From contig JAGVPB010000048.1 in NCBI GenBank assembly GCA_020052415.1, positions 124,001 to 188,000 of the forward strand: 64,000 bases of DNA. Reading direction: 5' to 3'. This document shows positions 9,777 through 18,776 of this stretch, one piece after another. The position numbers and the translations under genes were made by a program. Source of the stretch: Bacteroidales bacterium (GTDB lineage: Bacteria; Bacteroidota; Bacteroidia; Bacteroidales; JAADJA01). The first letter of the stretch is position 1, and every line of letters starts with the position of its first letter. The notes under the pieces were generated by a model that was not told the origin of the DNA, did no database searches, and was given only the letters and a program-made list of their open reading frames with translations.

Positions 9777-9956
9777 GGTTCAAGGTTCAAGGTTTAAGGT
9801 TTAAGGTTTCGGGTTTCGGGTTTCAGGTTTCGGGTTTCAGGTTTCGGGTTTCAGGTTTCGGGTTTCAGGTTTCAGGTTTCGGGTTTCAGGTTTCGGGTTT
9901 CAGGTTTCAGGTTTGATGTTTCATCTCGCCGTAGGCGTGACAGGTTTCAGGTTTGT
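9777..9956 (+). repeat. Heptamer tandem array (GGTTTCR), about 20 units, with palindrome
   Basis: Twenty contiguous 7-bp units run from 9777 to 9916, grading from GGTTCAA through GGTTTAA to alternating GGTTTCG and GGTTTCA. They are followed by the near-palindrome TCTCGCC-GTA-GGCGTGA (9924-9940) and two more GGTTT units. The array fills the gap between nusB and the next gene. No spacers, so it is not CRISPR. Confidence 0.95.
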
Positions 9957-10033
9957 GATACAAAGTTTTTCAAATATTTATTGATTTGCATTTCAGGATT
10001 TGCGAAATTTGCTTCTTATTTCAAAATTCGGAC

Positions 10034-10678
10034 ATGAAATTTTTTGCATTATTTATAAATACTAATCTTTTTCTTTTATTCTTTTTGATCCTGATGATCC
10101 CGGGTTGTATTAATTCAGGCAAGGAGTCAGGTGATCAATCAAGTGATACAGTATCAAAAACTATTTCCAACAAGAAAGAATCTCCCAGACTCGTTTATGA
10201 CAACCAGGGAAATATTACCGAGCGTCATTCGGTTTCATACCGTCAAAAAGATAATTCTGTCAGATCGCGCGACAGTTATTATTACAAATATGATGAACAT
10301 AAAAATGTGATCGAAGAAACTAAGAAATCTCACGATCCTAATGGTAACCTGGTTTTCAAAAATGTTAATTTTTACTATTTCAATGACCTGAACCAGAAAG
10401 TTGAGCAAAAATTCTTCAGCTATGACGCAAATGACGTTTTAAACCAGCAGTCACGCAATACTTATTCCTATGATAAAGATGGTAACGTTTTGCAGGAGAA
10501 AAGCTGGTACGAGAACGGTTCACTAAAATCCATCATCAATTCGAGCCGAAACTCAGAAGGTTACCTGACAGCAGAAGAATATATCAATTTCGATATTGAC
10601 GGTACAAAAAAGTATCATAAAAAATTTCATTACTCAAAATATGGCCTCGAAAAAACCGAGGACCTAATGCAGAAATAA
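10034..10678 (+). CDS. Lipoprotein with YD-like repeats
   Basis: 214 residues from ATG 10034; an upstream in-frame TTG (9986) would place 16 polar residues before the signal peptide and is unlikely. The signal peptide ends in the lipobox IPGC (Cys25), so it should be a lipid-anchored envelope protein. The mature part carries repeats of the type YYKYDEHKNVIEE, FSYDANDVLNQQ and YSYDKDGNVLQE, resembling YD (Rhs-like) repeats and similar in style to the protein at 47333-48832. Function unknown. Only 4 bp separate it from the AMMECR1 gene, so the two are probably cotranscribed. Confidence 0.75.
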   Translation: MKFFALFINTNLFLLFFLILMIPGCINSGKESGDQSSDTVSKTISNKKESPRLVYDNQGNITERHSVSYRQKDNSVRSRDSYYYKYDEHKNVIEETKKSHDPNGNLVFKNVNFYYFNDLNQKVEQKFFSYDANDVLNQQSRNTYSYDKDGNVLQEKSWYENGSLKSIINSSRNSEGYLTAEEYINFDIDGTKKYHKKFHYSKYGLEKTEDLMQK

Positions 10679-10682
10679 CATC

Positions 10683-11219
10683 ATGTACCAGCCACAATCG
10701 GTTTATACTAAAGTAGCATGGGCAGCTATTCTGAGGGAACTTACAGGCGAAAAATCCAATAATGATTTTCCGAAGGATTTTCCAAATGAAACGTTAAGCG
10801 ACAAACGCGGTTGTTTTGTTTCGCTTCATAAAACAGACGGCTCACTCAGGGGTTGTATCGGTACTATTGAACCTACTGAATCCGACCTAAAACAGGAGAT
10901 TATTCGAAATGCCATTTCCGCTTGCTTTCACGATACACGGTTCGATCCGGTAGTACCTGGCGAGATAGACGATATCGAAATTTCAGTGGACGTTCTTACA
11001 GAGCCGGAAGAAATTTTCTCCTTTGATGATCTCGATCCTCTGATCTATGGTGTTATTGTTTGCGATAAATCAGGGAGACGGGCCGTTTTACTTCCCTCAA
11101 TCCCATCCATAGATACCGTTGAAAGACAAATTGAAATCGTCAAACGAAAAGCCGGACTGGGCCATATCAATGACAATAAGTTAAAGTTTTACAGGTTTAC
11201 ATCGAACAGGTATCATTAG
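10683..11219 (+). CDS. AMMECR1-domain protein (AmmeMemoRadiSam system protein A)
   Basis: 178 residues covering a whole AMMECR1 domain. The signature LRGCIGTIEP is present, with the conserved DTRFDPV and ISVDVLTEPEEI segments. In many prokaryotes the family occurs with a Memo-like protein and a radical SAM enzyme; the biochemical role is not established. Here the neighbours are a YD-repeat lipoprotein and repeat arrays, and the only radical SAM protein nearby (2219) is 7.5 kb away. No Memo gene is in the window. Confidence 0.88.
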   Translation: MYQPQSVYTKVAWAAILRELTGEKSNNDFPKDFPNETLSDKRGCFVSLHKTDGSLRGCIGTIEPTESDLKQEIIRNAISACFHDTRFDPVVPGEIDDIEISVDVLTEPEEIFSFDDLDPLIYGVIVCDKSGRRAVLLPSIPSIDTVERQIEIVKRKAGLGHINDNKLKFYRFTSNRYH

Positions 11220-11220
11220 G

Positions 11221-11325
11221 TTTCAGGTTCAAGGTTTCAAGTTTCAGGTTTCATCTCGCCGTCGGCGAGACAGGTTTCAGGTTTCATCTTTCATCTCGCA
11301 GTAGGCGTGACAGGTTTCAGGTTTT
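11221..11325 (+). repeat. GGTTTCA-type repeat cluster with CTCGCC/GGCGAG palindrome
   Basis: Irregular GGTTTCA-like units surround the perfect 7-bp stem palindrome TCTCGCC-GTC-GGCGAGA (11254-11270) and a degraded copy TCTCGCA-GTA-GGCGTGA (11294-11310). It lies between convergent genes. The same palindrome recurs at 9924 and 50127. Confidence 0.85.
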
Positions 11326-11333
11326 ACTATCCC

Positions 11334-13190
11334 TTATAAATCCAAAAACCGCTGAAACAGCACCTGAAGATAAGCTTTACCTTCCATAATTACGGAGTCT
11401 TTCTTTTCCGCTACAATACTGATTTCAGCAAAATTTTCAATTCTCCGGTGATAGACAAAATATCCGTCAGGACACACCCAGCCTACTCCTTCAGTTGCTT
11501 CAAAATATGCAAACTCCGGTGTGTATGGATTGAAAAGGTTGCGACTCCAGAAAAAATCATCATCAGGTAATCCAAGCTGATGGAGCAAGGTTCCTGGAAT
11601 GTCGTTCTGGGAACTGATCCTGCTCATTTGTATTCCCCTGTACTCATCCTTTACAACCCCACCGCAGAATAATAACGGTATCCTGCGATAATCCTTTGAC
11701 AATATTGGCCGGTTGAATTGAGAATTATGGCTGTGGTCAGCCACGATCACAAACAATGTATTGTCGTACCATCCTTCAAGCCTGGCCTTTCTGAAAAATT
11801 CGCCGAGACATTGATCGGTATAATAAACAGAATTTAAAAAATCATTTTCCGATTCAGCAAATAGGATTATAGTATCCTTTGGCTGGTCGTAAGGCGAGTG
11901 GGAACTGATGGTAAACAATTCAGCGAGAAACGGCTGCTTTTCTGTTTTCAAACCCGATAATAATTCATCAAACATGTGTTCATCAAATATTCCGAGTTTA
12001 CCCCGCGGGAGGTCAGGATTAAAATCGGTTTCTTCCAATACACGGTCAAATCCGTTAACCATCAGGTATGATTTGATACCTCCGTATATGAGTTGCCCGC
12101 CAAAATAAAAAGATGAAGAATATCCTTCTGCGTTTAATATTTTGGCCAGTCCCGGCAATTTGGGTATTTTGTCAAGATGATGTGTCAATGAGGTTATAGG
12201 TGTAGCCGGGAAACCGCTATTTACAGACTCAATTCCCTGCTCCGATCGGTTGCCTGTAGCATACAATTGCGTAAACAAAATACCATTCTTTTCAAGCTTT
12301 TTAAATTCAGGAGTTATACCTGCGGCGCCGCTTAACGATTCGATTACATCTCCTGTCCAGCTTTCCATAATGAGAATAACTATGTTTGGGCGATTGTTTT
12401 TTAAAATTGAGATGGTTGTATCCGTCCTGGTTTCATGCAGCCTCACTACTATTTCCTCAGCTTTTTTCTGATCCATGAATTTAAATGGATTTTCGTTTTT
12501 GTAAGCAAAGTTTTCATTGGCACTTATTAGAAATGCATATCCTGAATTTACTGCAGCAAGGTTTAAAATATTATGTTTAGAATAATAAGACTGGCTTTGG
12601 TTTATCGGTATTTCAGCCCATCCACCACGAATCCCCAGAAATAAAAATCCTGGGGTCAGAATTAACAGGATGGACGGTACTATTTTAAATCCGGTCATAA
12701 TATTTTTCAGCCGGAAATACCGGTAATAAATAAAATACCATAACAGAACCTGAATAATTAGTAAAACCACGAGGATAAAAAAAATAACGCCGGAAGTGGA
12801 ATGGTAGATCTCAGCAGGATGGTTCAAATGAAATAACGCCTTATAAGGAAGCTTGGTTTTCCATTCCTCATAAATTCCAAGCTCAGCGGTCGTGATAAGG
12901 AACGAGGCAATTAAAGCCAGCAGAGTGTATATTCGATCAATTAAAAGTAACCAGTTTGAACGAAAAACAGCATAAAGTACCAGTATCACAAAAGTAAAGA
13001 CCAACAGGTAACAGGCAGTTGCGATATCCAGGGAAAGGGCGAACCAAAAGCCTTGGAGAGTTTCATAAACGGTGATATGCTCTGCCTTTAGAGTATTGAT
13101 CTCCCATAAAAGAAAAAGCAACCTGGAGAAACCAAAGATCAGCATCCAGAAAAACAGGCGCTTTATCAGGTTATACAAGACTTCTTTCAT
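11334..13190 (-). CDS. LtaS/MdoB-like phosphoglycerol-transferase family protein
   Basis: 618 residues. About five membrane spans fill residues 10-190, followed by an extracytoplasmic sulfatase/alkaline-phosphatase-fold domain. Metal-site residues are visible: Glu276 in VILIMESW and the Asp-His of VADHSH. The position of the catalytic Thr of LtaS appears to be Ser in GNRSEQG. Family members transfer phosphoglycerol or phosphoethanolamine to envelope glycans or lipids (COG1368). Bacteroidota have no classical lipoteichoic acid, so the acceptor here is unknown. Confidence 0.85.
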   Translation of the reverse strand: MKEVLYNLIKRLFFWMLIFGFSRLLFLLWEINTLKAEHITVYETLQGFWFALSLDIATACYLLVFTFVILVLYAVFRSNWLLLIDRIYTLLALIASFLITTAELGIYEEWKTKLPYKALFHLNHPAEIYHSTSGVIFFILVVLLIIQVLLWYFIYYRYFRLKNIMTGFKIVPSILLILTPGFLFLGIRGGWAEIPINQSQSYYSKHNILNLAAVNSGYAFLISANENFAYKNENPFKFMDQKKAEEIVVRLHETRTDTTISILKNNRPNIVILIMESWTGDVIESLSGAAGITPEFKKLEKNGILFTQLYATGNRSEQGIESVNSGFPATPITSLTHHLDKIPKLPGLAKILNAEGYSSSFYFGGQLIYGGIKSYLMVNGFDRVLEETDFNPDLPRGKLGIFDEHMFDELLSGLKTEKQPFLAELFTISSHSPYDQPKDTIILFAESENDFLNSVYYTDQCLGEFFRKARLEGWYDNTLFVIVADHSHNSQFNRPILSKDYRRIPLLFCGGVVKDEYRGIQMSRISSQNDIPGTLLHQLGLPDDDFFWSRNLFNPYTPEFAYFEATEGVGWVCPDGYFVYHRRIENFAEISIVAEKKDSVIMEGKAYLQVLFQRFLDL

Positions 13191-13286
13191 TTTGCCAAAT
13201 TAATTTGCTCTAATAACATCCGGCTCCTATTGATTGTTCCCTTTTCGCCGGAAGCAATTTCACCATTATGGCCGAAAAAGCTTATC

Positions 13287-14294
13287 CTAAGAAGCAAGGA
13301 TTTTCTTTGTTAATTTGATTTCATCAGGATTCCCAAGTACAAATAACTTTGCACCCGGGATAACCAGTGTTTCCGGTTTTGGATTGAGAATGTAGTGCCC
13401 ATCGGGGGTTTTATAACCAATTATATTTACACCGGTCATCTTTCTGATCCTTAGTTCATCTATTGTCTTTCTGTTGGCTCCTGCCGGCAATTCAGGGCAA
13501 ATAATTTCTTCAAGTCTTGTAGGATCCTGTCCATGAACCGAAACGTGATCAAGAAATTCAATAATATCAGGACTTGTAACGAGGTTGGCCATGTGGGCTC
13601 CTCCAACTCTTTCGGGCATTACAACATTGTTAACACCGGCCATTCTTAATTTTCGTTCCGAACTTTCATCAGACGCCCTGCTTATTATAACAAGTTCCGG
13701 ATTAAGTGACCTTGCAGTTAATACAACATACAAATTGTCCGCATCTATCGGTAAAGTTGTGATCACCGCTTTGGCTGTTTTAACATGGGCTTTCAGCAAT
13801 ATCTCATCCTGAGTTGCATCACCTTCGACGAAACTTGCTTCTTTGTCCAGTTGATTCATGATCACATCATGTTTTTCCTCGATGATGATATAGCGGTGAT
13901 GATGGGCATTCAGCTCTCTTGTTACCTGCTGACCATTCCTGCCATAACCGCAAATAATTACATGATTCTGCATTTTTTTTGAATTTTTTATTCGGTTCCC
14001 CTTTATTAAAAATCTCAGTTGCCCTTCAAAAAAATGAGTCGAAATTGCTGTAAGGGCATAGGCATAAGTGGTAAAACTTGTGAGGATAAGAACCATTGTG
14101 AATACTTTTCCCGCTGAACTAAGTTCATGAATTTCACCAAAGCCAACTGTTGAAATTGTTATGACTGTCATATACAGGGCGTTCAGGAAATTATCCCTTT
14201 CGATTATCATGAATCCTGCCACTCCTACCATCATAATTGTAAAAAACATAATTAAACCGATCTGTATTTTTGTCCGGTTTGATAATCTCTCCAT
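13287..14294 (-). CDS. Two-TM potassium channel with RCK (TrkA) domains
   Basis: 335 residues. TM1 is at about 12-30, a pore helix and selectivity filter TVGFGE at 49-54, and TM2 at about 62-85. An RCK-N (TrkA-N) Rossmann domain starts at HVIICGYGRNGQ (residue 111) and a TrkA-C domain occupies about 250-335 (GANRKTIDELRIRKMTG to GNPDEIKL). This is the MthK/Kch-type architecture: K+ flux gated by ligand binding at the RCK ring. It follows its own -7 box. Confidence 0.92.
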   Translation of the reverse strand: MERLSNRTKIQIGLIMFFTIMMVGVAGFMIIERDNFLNALYMTVITISTVGFGEIHELSSAGKVFTMVLILTSFTTYAYALTAISTHFFEGQLRFLIKGNRIKNSKKMQNHVIICGYGRNGQQVTRELNAHHHRYIIIEEKHDVIMNQLDKEASFVEGDATQDEILLKAHVKTAKAVITTLPIDADNLYVVLTARSLNPELVIISRASDESSERKLRMAGVNNVVMPERVGGAHMANLVTSPDIIEFLDHVSVHGQDPTRLEEIICPELPAGANRKTIDELRIRKMTGVNIIGYKTPDGHYILNPKPETLVIPGAKLFVLGNPDEIKLTKKILAS

Positions 14295-14313
14295 TCAAAG
14301 ATGTTTTACTCCA

Positions 14314-14321
14314 CAAACATA
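14314..14321 (-). promoter_or_regulatory. -7 promoter element for K+ channel gene
   Basis: Minus-strand TATGTTTG matches TAnnTTTG perfectly, 20 bp before the ATG at 14294. No good -33 element is seen. Confidence 0.45.
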
Positions 14322-14356
14322 TATATAAAATTCAACGGGGCGGCTTTGCCCATTTC

Positions 14357-15634
14357 TTATTTTTCAACCTGTTTCAGCAATTCATTTCCAATAGCGCAAC
14401 TCAAACATTTTTTCCGGGAACAATATTCACTTTTCAGATGGAGCAAAGCCTGTGTATTGAAGGCAGTCCGGCAACTCATTCCAAGTGATTCCCATTTCCT
14501 GATTACAGAATTGGATTCTCCGGGGATTTGCTCGAGAAACCTCAGAGAACGATCGGCAAGCAACTGGTCTTTGCGGGTTTGAGCATAAACAAACATAAAT
14601 GGAATGACGGTATTGATTATTACCAGGTAAACGGAATCCTTCCCGAGTTTCTTAGGCCTTAATGCGGATTTTTTTCCGAATGAAAAATGGTTTTTCCAAT
14701 ACTCTGAAACCGAAACATCAAAGAGTCCGATAAGTTCCTTGATTGAAACTGCCTCCAGTACTTTTGAGAACAGGTGCGAAGATTTATGGACAAGGTTAGC
14801 AAACTGGGCTATGCGGATCGTCGGGAAATTGGATGGGCGCAAGCGCATGAACCTCCACAAGTGCGGATCCATAGTGGTCAGCCGGTACTTATGCTTAAAA
14901 AAGCTATATTCATTATAAAGTTTTTGCTCATATTCATCCTTCGTCGTTGACGAAAGTAATCCAGCCTGACCGAAAAACAAGGCTTCCAACTGGAATAAAC
15001 TGTTTTTATGATTGGCGAGGTAATTTAGCGATAACGATTTTGCAAGCAAATCGAATGGCAGTGTATTGACTTTAAAGCCAAAATTCCGGGCAAGGAATTC
15101 GTAAAAGGTCCGTTCCCAATTGTTTTTATTGAACCTGAGCTGTGATTGAATTTCAATTGCTTTGGTTTCGAGCCTTTCGACCAGTAATCTGTCGAGCCAG
15201 TTGTTGATCACAAATCTGTCAATATTATTAAACAGCTTTTCACAGGCGATCCAGTGTCGGCTGTTCATAATATCCTGGTAACATTCGTAAAGCGAATGGT
15301 TATAGTTTTTGTTGATTTCAAGCGTCGCCACAGGCTGTTTGCTTTTTGTTTCAATCAGGCGGTCATCCTGGTGTACAATATGTAAAATAATATTATCATA
15401 AGCCTTATCGAGGTGATGTTTATGTGAATACCAGTCGGAAGATTTAACATGGATTTCAACATTCCCTGCCCAGAGGGTATCATCAATCTTTATTTTCGCA
15501 TTAAAAAAATCAGGTCCTGAATTGGTATTGTGCATACCCGGATCAAGAACAGTAACAGCCTCCCCCGAAACAAGAAATAAATTCGGGTAAAGGAGCTTAT
15601 ACTTCCACAGGTAATGAATAAATTCTTCGGTCAT
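14357..15634 (-). CDS. DUF2851 family protein
   Basis: 425 residues, full length for DUF2851, a family mostly confined to Bacteroidota. Recognised by the N-terminus MTEEFIHYLWKYKLL and the stretches NSGPDFFNAKI and WAGNVEIHVKSSDW. The C-terminus has a cysteine cluster (SEYCSRKKCLSC) that could bind a metal. The pattern GNVEIHVKS with nearby acidic residues recalls nuclease-fold cores, but no function is established. The stop codon is 62 bp from the K+ channel start, on the same strand. Confidence 0.88.
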   Translation of the reverse strand: MTEEFIHYLWKYKLLYPNLFLVSGEAVTVLDPGMHNTNSGPDFFNAKIKIDDTLWAGNVEIHVKSSDWYSHKHHLDKAYDNIILHIVHQDDRLIETKSKQPVATLEINKNYNHSLYECYQDIMNSRHWIACEKLFNNIDRFVINNWLDRLLVERLETKAIEIQSQLRFNKNNWERTFYEFLARNFGFKVNTLPFDLLAKSLSLNYLANHKNSLFQLEALFFGQAGLLSSTTKDEYEQKLYNEYSFFKHKYRLTTMDPHLWRFMRLRPSNFPTIRIAQFANLVHKSSHLFSKVLEAVSIKELIGLFDVSVSEYWKNHFSFGKKSALRPKKLGKDSVYLVIINTVIPFMFVYAQTRKDQLLADRSLRFLEQIPGESNSVIRKWESLGMSCRTAFNTQALLHLKSEYCSRKKCLSCAIGNELLKQVEK

Positions 15635-15767
15635 TGGGATAAATTTTTATAAAAATAGTAAAATTTTGAAATGCATGTTAAATATCCTTAAAATTTCTTA
15701 AAAACATGGCTTGAACATGTATTATGTTGCTATCTTCACGTTAAAATTCAGGTTAAAAAATTATAAC

Positions 15768-16430
15768 ATGAAAGCTTTTAAACAATTAGATTTCAATACC
15801 GAAAATAAAATTGTTTTCAGTTATGCAGGCATCATGTGCCTACTTGGTTTTTTCATCCTCCTTTCTCCTGTCTTCGCTCAGGATGATAGTATTCAAAGCA
15901 ATCAGCCAAAGGTTCATATTGATGTTAAAAGACAATATGACCAGAATGGTAACTTGTCGGAATATGATTCCATTTATTCATGGTATTGGTCAGGGAAAGG
16001 CGGTTTACCTTCCGGATTTGGTTCTGTTGATTCTTTAAGATATTCCTCTCATCCTGATTTATTCAACCAGGACTGGCCTTTTGATCTTAATTTCCAATTT
16101 CCTGACTTTCCCGGACTTTTCGATTATAATGTACCATTGAATGATTCGCTTGGTATTTCATTTCATGATTTTGATGAATTGCAGAAATACTTTGAGGATA
16201 ATTTTGATTTCAAAAGTATGATGCCGGATGAAGAATTTTTTAAAAAATACGATCAGCAACACGATGAATTCATGGAACGCTACCGGAAGTACCAGAAAGA
16301 AAATCAAAAGCTAATTGAAAAGTATTTTGGACGCCCTTTGCAGGAGACCGACACCATTCCGGGATTTGAGCGGGATAGATATGTACCGGACAGCAAAGGG
16401 AGTAATCCTGAAAAGCATGGCAAAATATAG
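15768..16430 (+). CDS. Hypothetical membrane-anchored or secreted protein
   Basis: 220 residues from ATG 15768; an in-frame TTG at 15711 would add an unlikely 19-residue leader. There is one hydrophobic segment at about residues 19-37 (YAGIMCLLGFFILLSPVFAQ) that ends like a signal peptidase site. The rest is rich in Asp, Phe, Tyr and Pro (DWPFDLNFQFPDFPGLFDY) with a charged helical stretch (KKYDQQHDEFMERYRKYQKE) near the C-terminus. No family recognised. Confidence 0.65.
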   Translation: MKAFKQLDFNTENKIVFSYAGIMCLLGFFILLSPVFAQDDSIQSNQPKVHIDVKRQYDQNGNLSEYDSIYSWYWSGKGGLPSGFGSVDSLRYSSHPDLFNQDWPFDLNFQFPDFPGLFDYNVPLNDSLGISFHDFDELQKYFEDNFDFKSMMPDEEFFKKYDQQHDEFMERYRKYQKENQKLIEKYFGRPLQETDTIPGFERDRYVPDSKGSNPEKHGKI

Positions 16431-16534
16431 TTTAAAGCCAATGAATAGATTTATCCCTTTTAGCTGAAGTTTCATACCTGTATAATTTGCGTCGTCAGAT
16501 TTTTAATTCGAAACCTGAGTTTTTTTAAACAAAA

Positions 16535-16566
16535 ATTGCTGCCTAAGCCTAAACTCGATATATTTG
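16535..16566 (+). promoter_or_regulatory. rarA promoter
   Basis: ATTG at 16535-16538, a 20-bp spacer and TATATTTG at 16559-16566, a perfect -7 element. It implies a leader of about 120 nt that contains heptamer repeats up to the TTG start of rarA. Confidence 0.6.
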
Positions 16567-16664
16567 TACTACTTTAGTAAATTGATTTGGTTTGAAAACA
16601 TGACACACCATCAGCGAGATGAAACTTGGCCCAATGGGATGCCTTCGGCAAAACTTATAACAAC

Positions 16665-16699
16665 ATTGAACCTGAAACTTGAAAACTTAATCCTTGAAC
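16665..16699 (+). repeat. Degenerate heptamer array (TTGAACC-like) overlapping the rarA start
   Basis: Units TTGAACC, TGAAACT, TGAAAAC, TTAATCC, TTGAACT follow each other at 7-bp steps. The last unit supplies the TTG start codon of rarA at 16694. Just upstream (16638-16655) is a CCTTCGGCAAAAC segment that recurs at 34012-34027. Confidence 0.75.
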
Positions 16700-17968
16700 T
16701 CAACCCCGCCTCTGGCAGAAATATTACGCCCCGACAACCTTGACGATTACATCGGACAGGATCACATAGTTGGCGAAGGAGCCATTCTCAGGAAAGCCAT
16801 TGAAACAGGGAATATCCCATCCATGATTTTCTGGGGGCCGCCGGGAGTCGGAAAGACTACCCTTGCATTCATTATATCAAAGCAACTTCAAAAACCTTTC
16901 TTTACGCTTAGCGCCATAAGTTCAGGGGTTAAAGATGTGCGGGAAGTAATCAATGATGCCAAAACTAAATCGACCGGTGCTATACTTTTCATAGATGAAA
17001 TCCACCGGTTCAATAAATCACAGCAGGATTCCTTATTAGGGGCTGTAGAAAAAGGGATTATTACATTGATAGGCGCTACCACTGAGAATCCTTCATTCGA
17101 AGTCATATCGCCTCTGTTATCGAGGTGTCAGGTTTACATTTTAAAGGATCTGGATAAGCAAAACCTTCTTGAATTATTGGGAAGAGGCAAAAATTATCTT
17201 GCACAAAAATTCAATCTTAAAATAGAAATCACGGAAAACGAAGCATTGCTGAGGGTTTCAGGAGGGGATGCCAGGAAACTGCTTAATGCCCTTGAACTTG
17301 TAACAAGCGCTTTTTCCGGTAAAGATAAAACAGTGATCATTGACAATGAAAAGGTTCAAAAGGTGATCCAAAAAAACCTGGCGATCTATGATAAGTCCGG
17401 CGAAATGCACTACGATATCATTTCGGCATTTATCAAGTCAATGCGCGGCAGTGATCCGAATGCTGCAGTTTACTGGCTTGCCCGGATGGTAGAAGCCGGA
17501 GAAGATCCATTGTTTATCGCCCGCCGGATGCTGATCCTTGCTTCTGAGGATATCGGGAACGCCAATCCAAATGCCCTGTTGCTGGCTCAAACCTGCTTTG
17601 AAGCTGTAAATGTGATCGGATATCCTGAGTGTAGGATCATTCTTTCACAAACAGCAGTTTATCTGGCATCGTCACCCAAAAGCAATGCATCGTATATGGC
17701 GATAAAAAATGCCCAGGAAACTGTGAATTCCACTGGTGATCTTCCGGTACCCCTTCATCTTCGCAATGCTCCCACACGGTTGATGAAAGAAATAGGATAT
17801 GGTGATGGATACAGGTATGCACACGATTTTCAAAATAATTTCACCGACCTGGAGTTCCTTCCGGATAACATCAGGGGAAAAAAGTTTTATGATCCCGGTG
17901 ACAATCCGAAGGAAAAAGAAATCAGGGCAAGACTCAAACAATTATGGAAGGAAAAATACAAGTATTAA
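16694..17968 (+). CDS. rarA: Replication-associated recombination protein A (RarA/MgsA, AAA+ ATPase)
   Basis: 424 residues. The clamp-loader-like AAA+ core has Walker A GPPGVGKTT (about residue 46), Walker B ILFIDEIHR (about 97) and the sensor GATTENPSFE, followed by the MgsA C-terminal tetramerisation part (GSDPNAAVYWLARMVEAGEDP). RarA acts at stalled replication forks with SSB. The start is TTG at 16694: a stop codon (16688-16690) lies just upstream, no ATG is available, and the N-terminus PPLAEILRPDNLDDYIGQ aligns with the usual family start. The TTG belongs to a 7-bp repeat array. Confidence 0.95.
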   Translation: MNSTPPLAEILRPDNLDDYIGQDHIVGEGAILRKAIETGNIPSMIFWGPPGVGKTTLAFIISKQLQKPFFTLSAISSGVKDVREVINDAKTKSTGAILFIDEIHRFNKSQQDSLLGAVEKGIITLIGATTENPSFEVISPLLSRCQVYILKDLDKQNLLELLGRGKNYLAQKFNLKIEITENEALLRVSGGDARKLLNALELVTSAFSGKDKTVIIDNEKVQKVIQKNLAIYDKSGEMHYDIISAFIKSMRGSDPNAAVYWLARMVEAGEDPLFIARRMLILASEDIGNANPNALLLAQTCFEAVNVIGYPECRIILSQTAVYLASSPKSNASYMAIKNAQETVNSTGDLPVPLHLRNAPTRLMKEIGYGDGYRYAHDFQNNFTDLEFLPDNIRGKKFYDPGDNPKEKEIRARLKQLWKEKYKY

Positions 17969-18576
17969 TGAATAACCTAAAAATTACGGTTCTTCTGATT
18001 CTTTTTGCAATTATTTCTGTCCGGTGTAATTCAGGCGTGAAAAGGATTGAAGGCGTTCCATTTACACATTCCTATAATACCTGCGAATCTTCCGGATATG
18101 ATTTCGGTGAAATAATTACCATTGGCGACTCCAATAATAAGTTTATGATCAGCCTGCCTTATGAGTGGGACATCCAGGAATCGTATTCTGATACGTTGTA
18201 TGGAATAATTGCCACCAACACTTATGAAGCTGAAGAAAATCCGGCCATATTCATGCTGTTATCGGTCACCGGATACAGGACAGAGGATTCGCTTTATCAA
18301 TATTTTACTGAAGAACTGAGGACCCTGAAGAAGGACAAGCAAATGAACGTTCTGGAAGCCGGTGAAATTGACCTTAACGGTAACCACGCCTATTGGATTA
18401 AGTTTGAAAATAATGAAAACAATAATAAATTCACTAATCTGGTTCACTATGTAAAATCAACTGATGAAAAGGAGATATATCTGATCCATTCCTGCGTGGG
18501 CGATATAGACGCAGCTGATGATAAAATCTGTGCATTAAAGAAATTAGCTGCTTCTTTTGAACTTGTTGATCATTGA
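17968..18576 (+). CDS. Hypothetical lipoprotein
   Basis: 202 residues. The ATG at 17968 overlaps the rarA stop codon (TAATG), indicating translational coupling; an earlier in-frame ATG at 17944 lies inside rarA and spoils the signal peptide. The signal peptide NLKITVLLILFAIISVRC ends in a lipobox-like Cys20. The mature part (ISLPYEWDIQESYSDTLYG and IFMLLSVTGYRTEDSLYQYF) resembles PsbP/DUF-like lipid-anchored proteins of Bacteroidota, but no family was assigned. Confidence 0.7.
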   Translation: MNNLKITVLLILFAIISVRCNSGVKRIEGVPFTHSYNTCESSGYDFGEIITIGDSNNKFMISLPYEWDIQESYSDTLYGIIATNTYEAEENPAIFMLLSVTGYRTEDSLYQYFTEELRTLKKDKQMNVLEAGEIDLNGNHAYWIKFENNENNNKFTNLVHYVKSTDEKEIYLIHSCVGDIDAADDKICALKKLAASFELVDH

Positions 18577-18597
18577 GTTTGATTATTGTCGTTTTTA

Positions 18598-18605
18598 TAA
18601 ATTTG
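18598..18605 (+). promoter_or_regulatory. Probable kdsA -7 promoter element
   Basis: TAAATTTG, a perfect TAnnTTTG. A TTTG at 18578-18581 gives a 16-bp spacer, shorter than usual, and CATTG at 18571-18575 gives 22. If real, the kdsA leader is about 165 nt and contains three different heptamer arrays. Confidence 0.45.
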
Positions 18606-18631
18606 TACCGTTTAGAAAGGAGACTTGAGAA

Positions 18632-18700
18632 ATTAGAAATTAGATATTAGAAATTAGATATTAGATATTAGATATTAGATATTAGATATTAGATGTTAGA
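18632..18700 (+). repeat. Heptamer array ATTAGAW, about 10 units
   Basis: ATTAGAA and ATTAGAT units repeat every 7 bp and end in ATTAGATGTTAGATG. The same motif in opposite orientation (AATCTAA) occurs at 24679. It lies in the probable 5' leader of kdsA. Confidence 0.95.
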
Positions 18701-18716
18701 TGTCGGTTACCAATAA

Positions 18717-18775
18717 GGAACTGAGAACTCTGAACTGACTTCAAACATTGAACCTTGAACCTTGAACCTTGAACA
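18717..18775 (+). repeat. Two further heptamer arrays (RGAACTS and TTGAACC)
   Basis: GGAACTG, AGAACTC, TGAACTG at 18717-18737, then four units TTGAACC, TTGAACC, TTGAACC, TTGAACA at 18748-18775, ending directly at the kdsA ATG (18777). Both have a 7-bp period but different consensus sequences. Confidence 0.9.
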
Positions 18776-18776
18776 A

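Noticed and set aside
9777..9956. CRISPR array
   Set aside because: Units are 7 bp with no spacers and no cas genes nearby.
15711..15713. TTG start for the hypothetical protein at 15768
   Set aside because: It adds 19 residues before a normal signal segment; ATG 15768 fits better.
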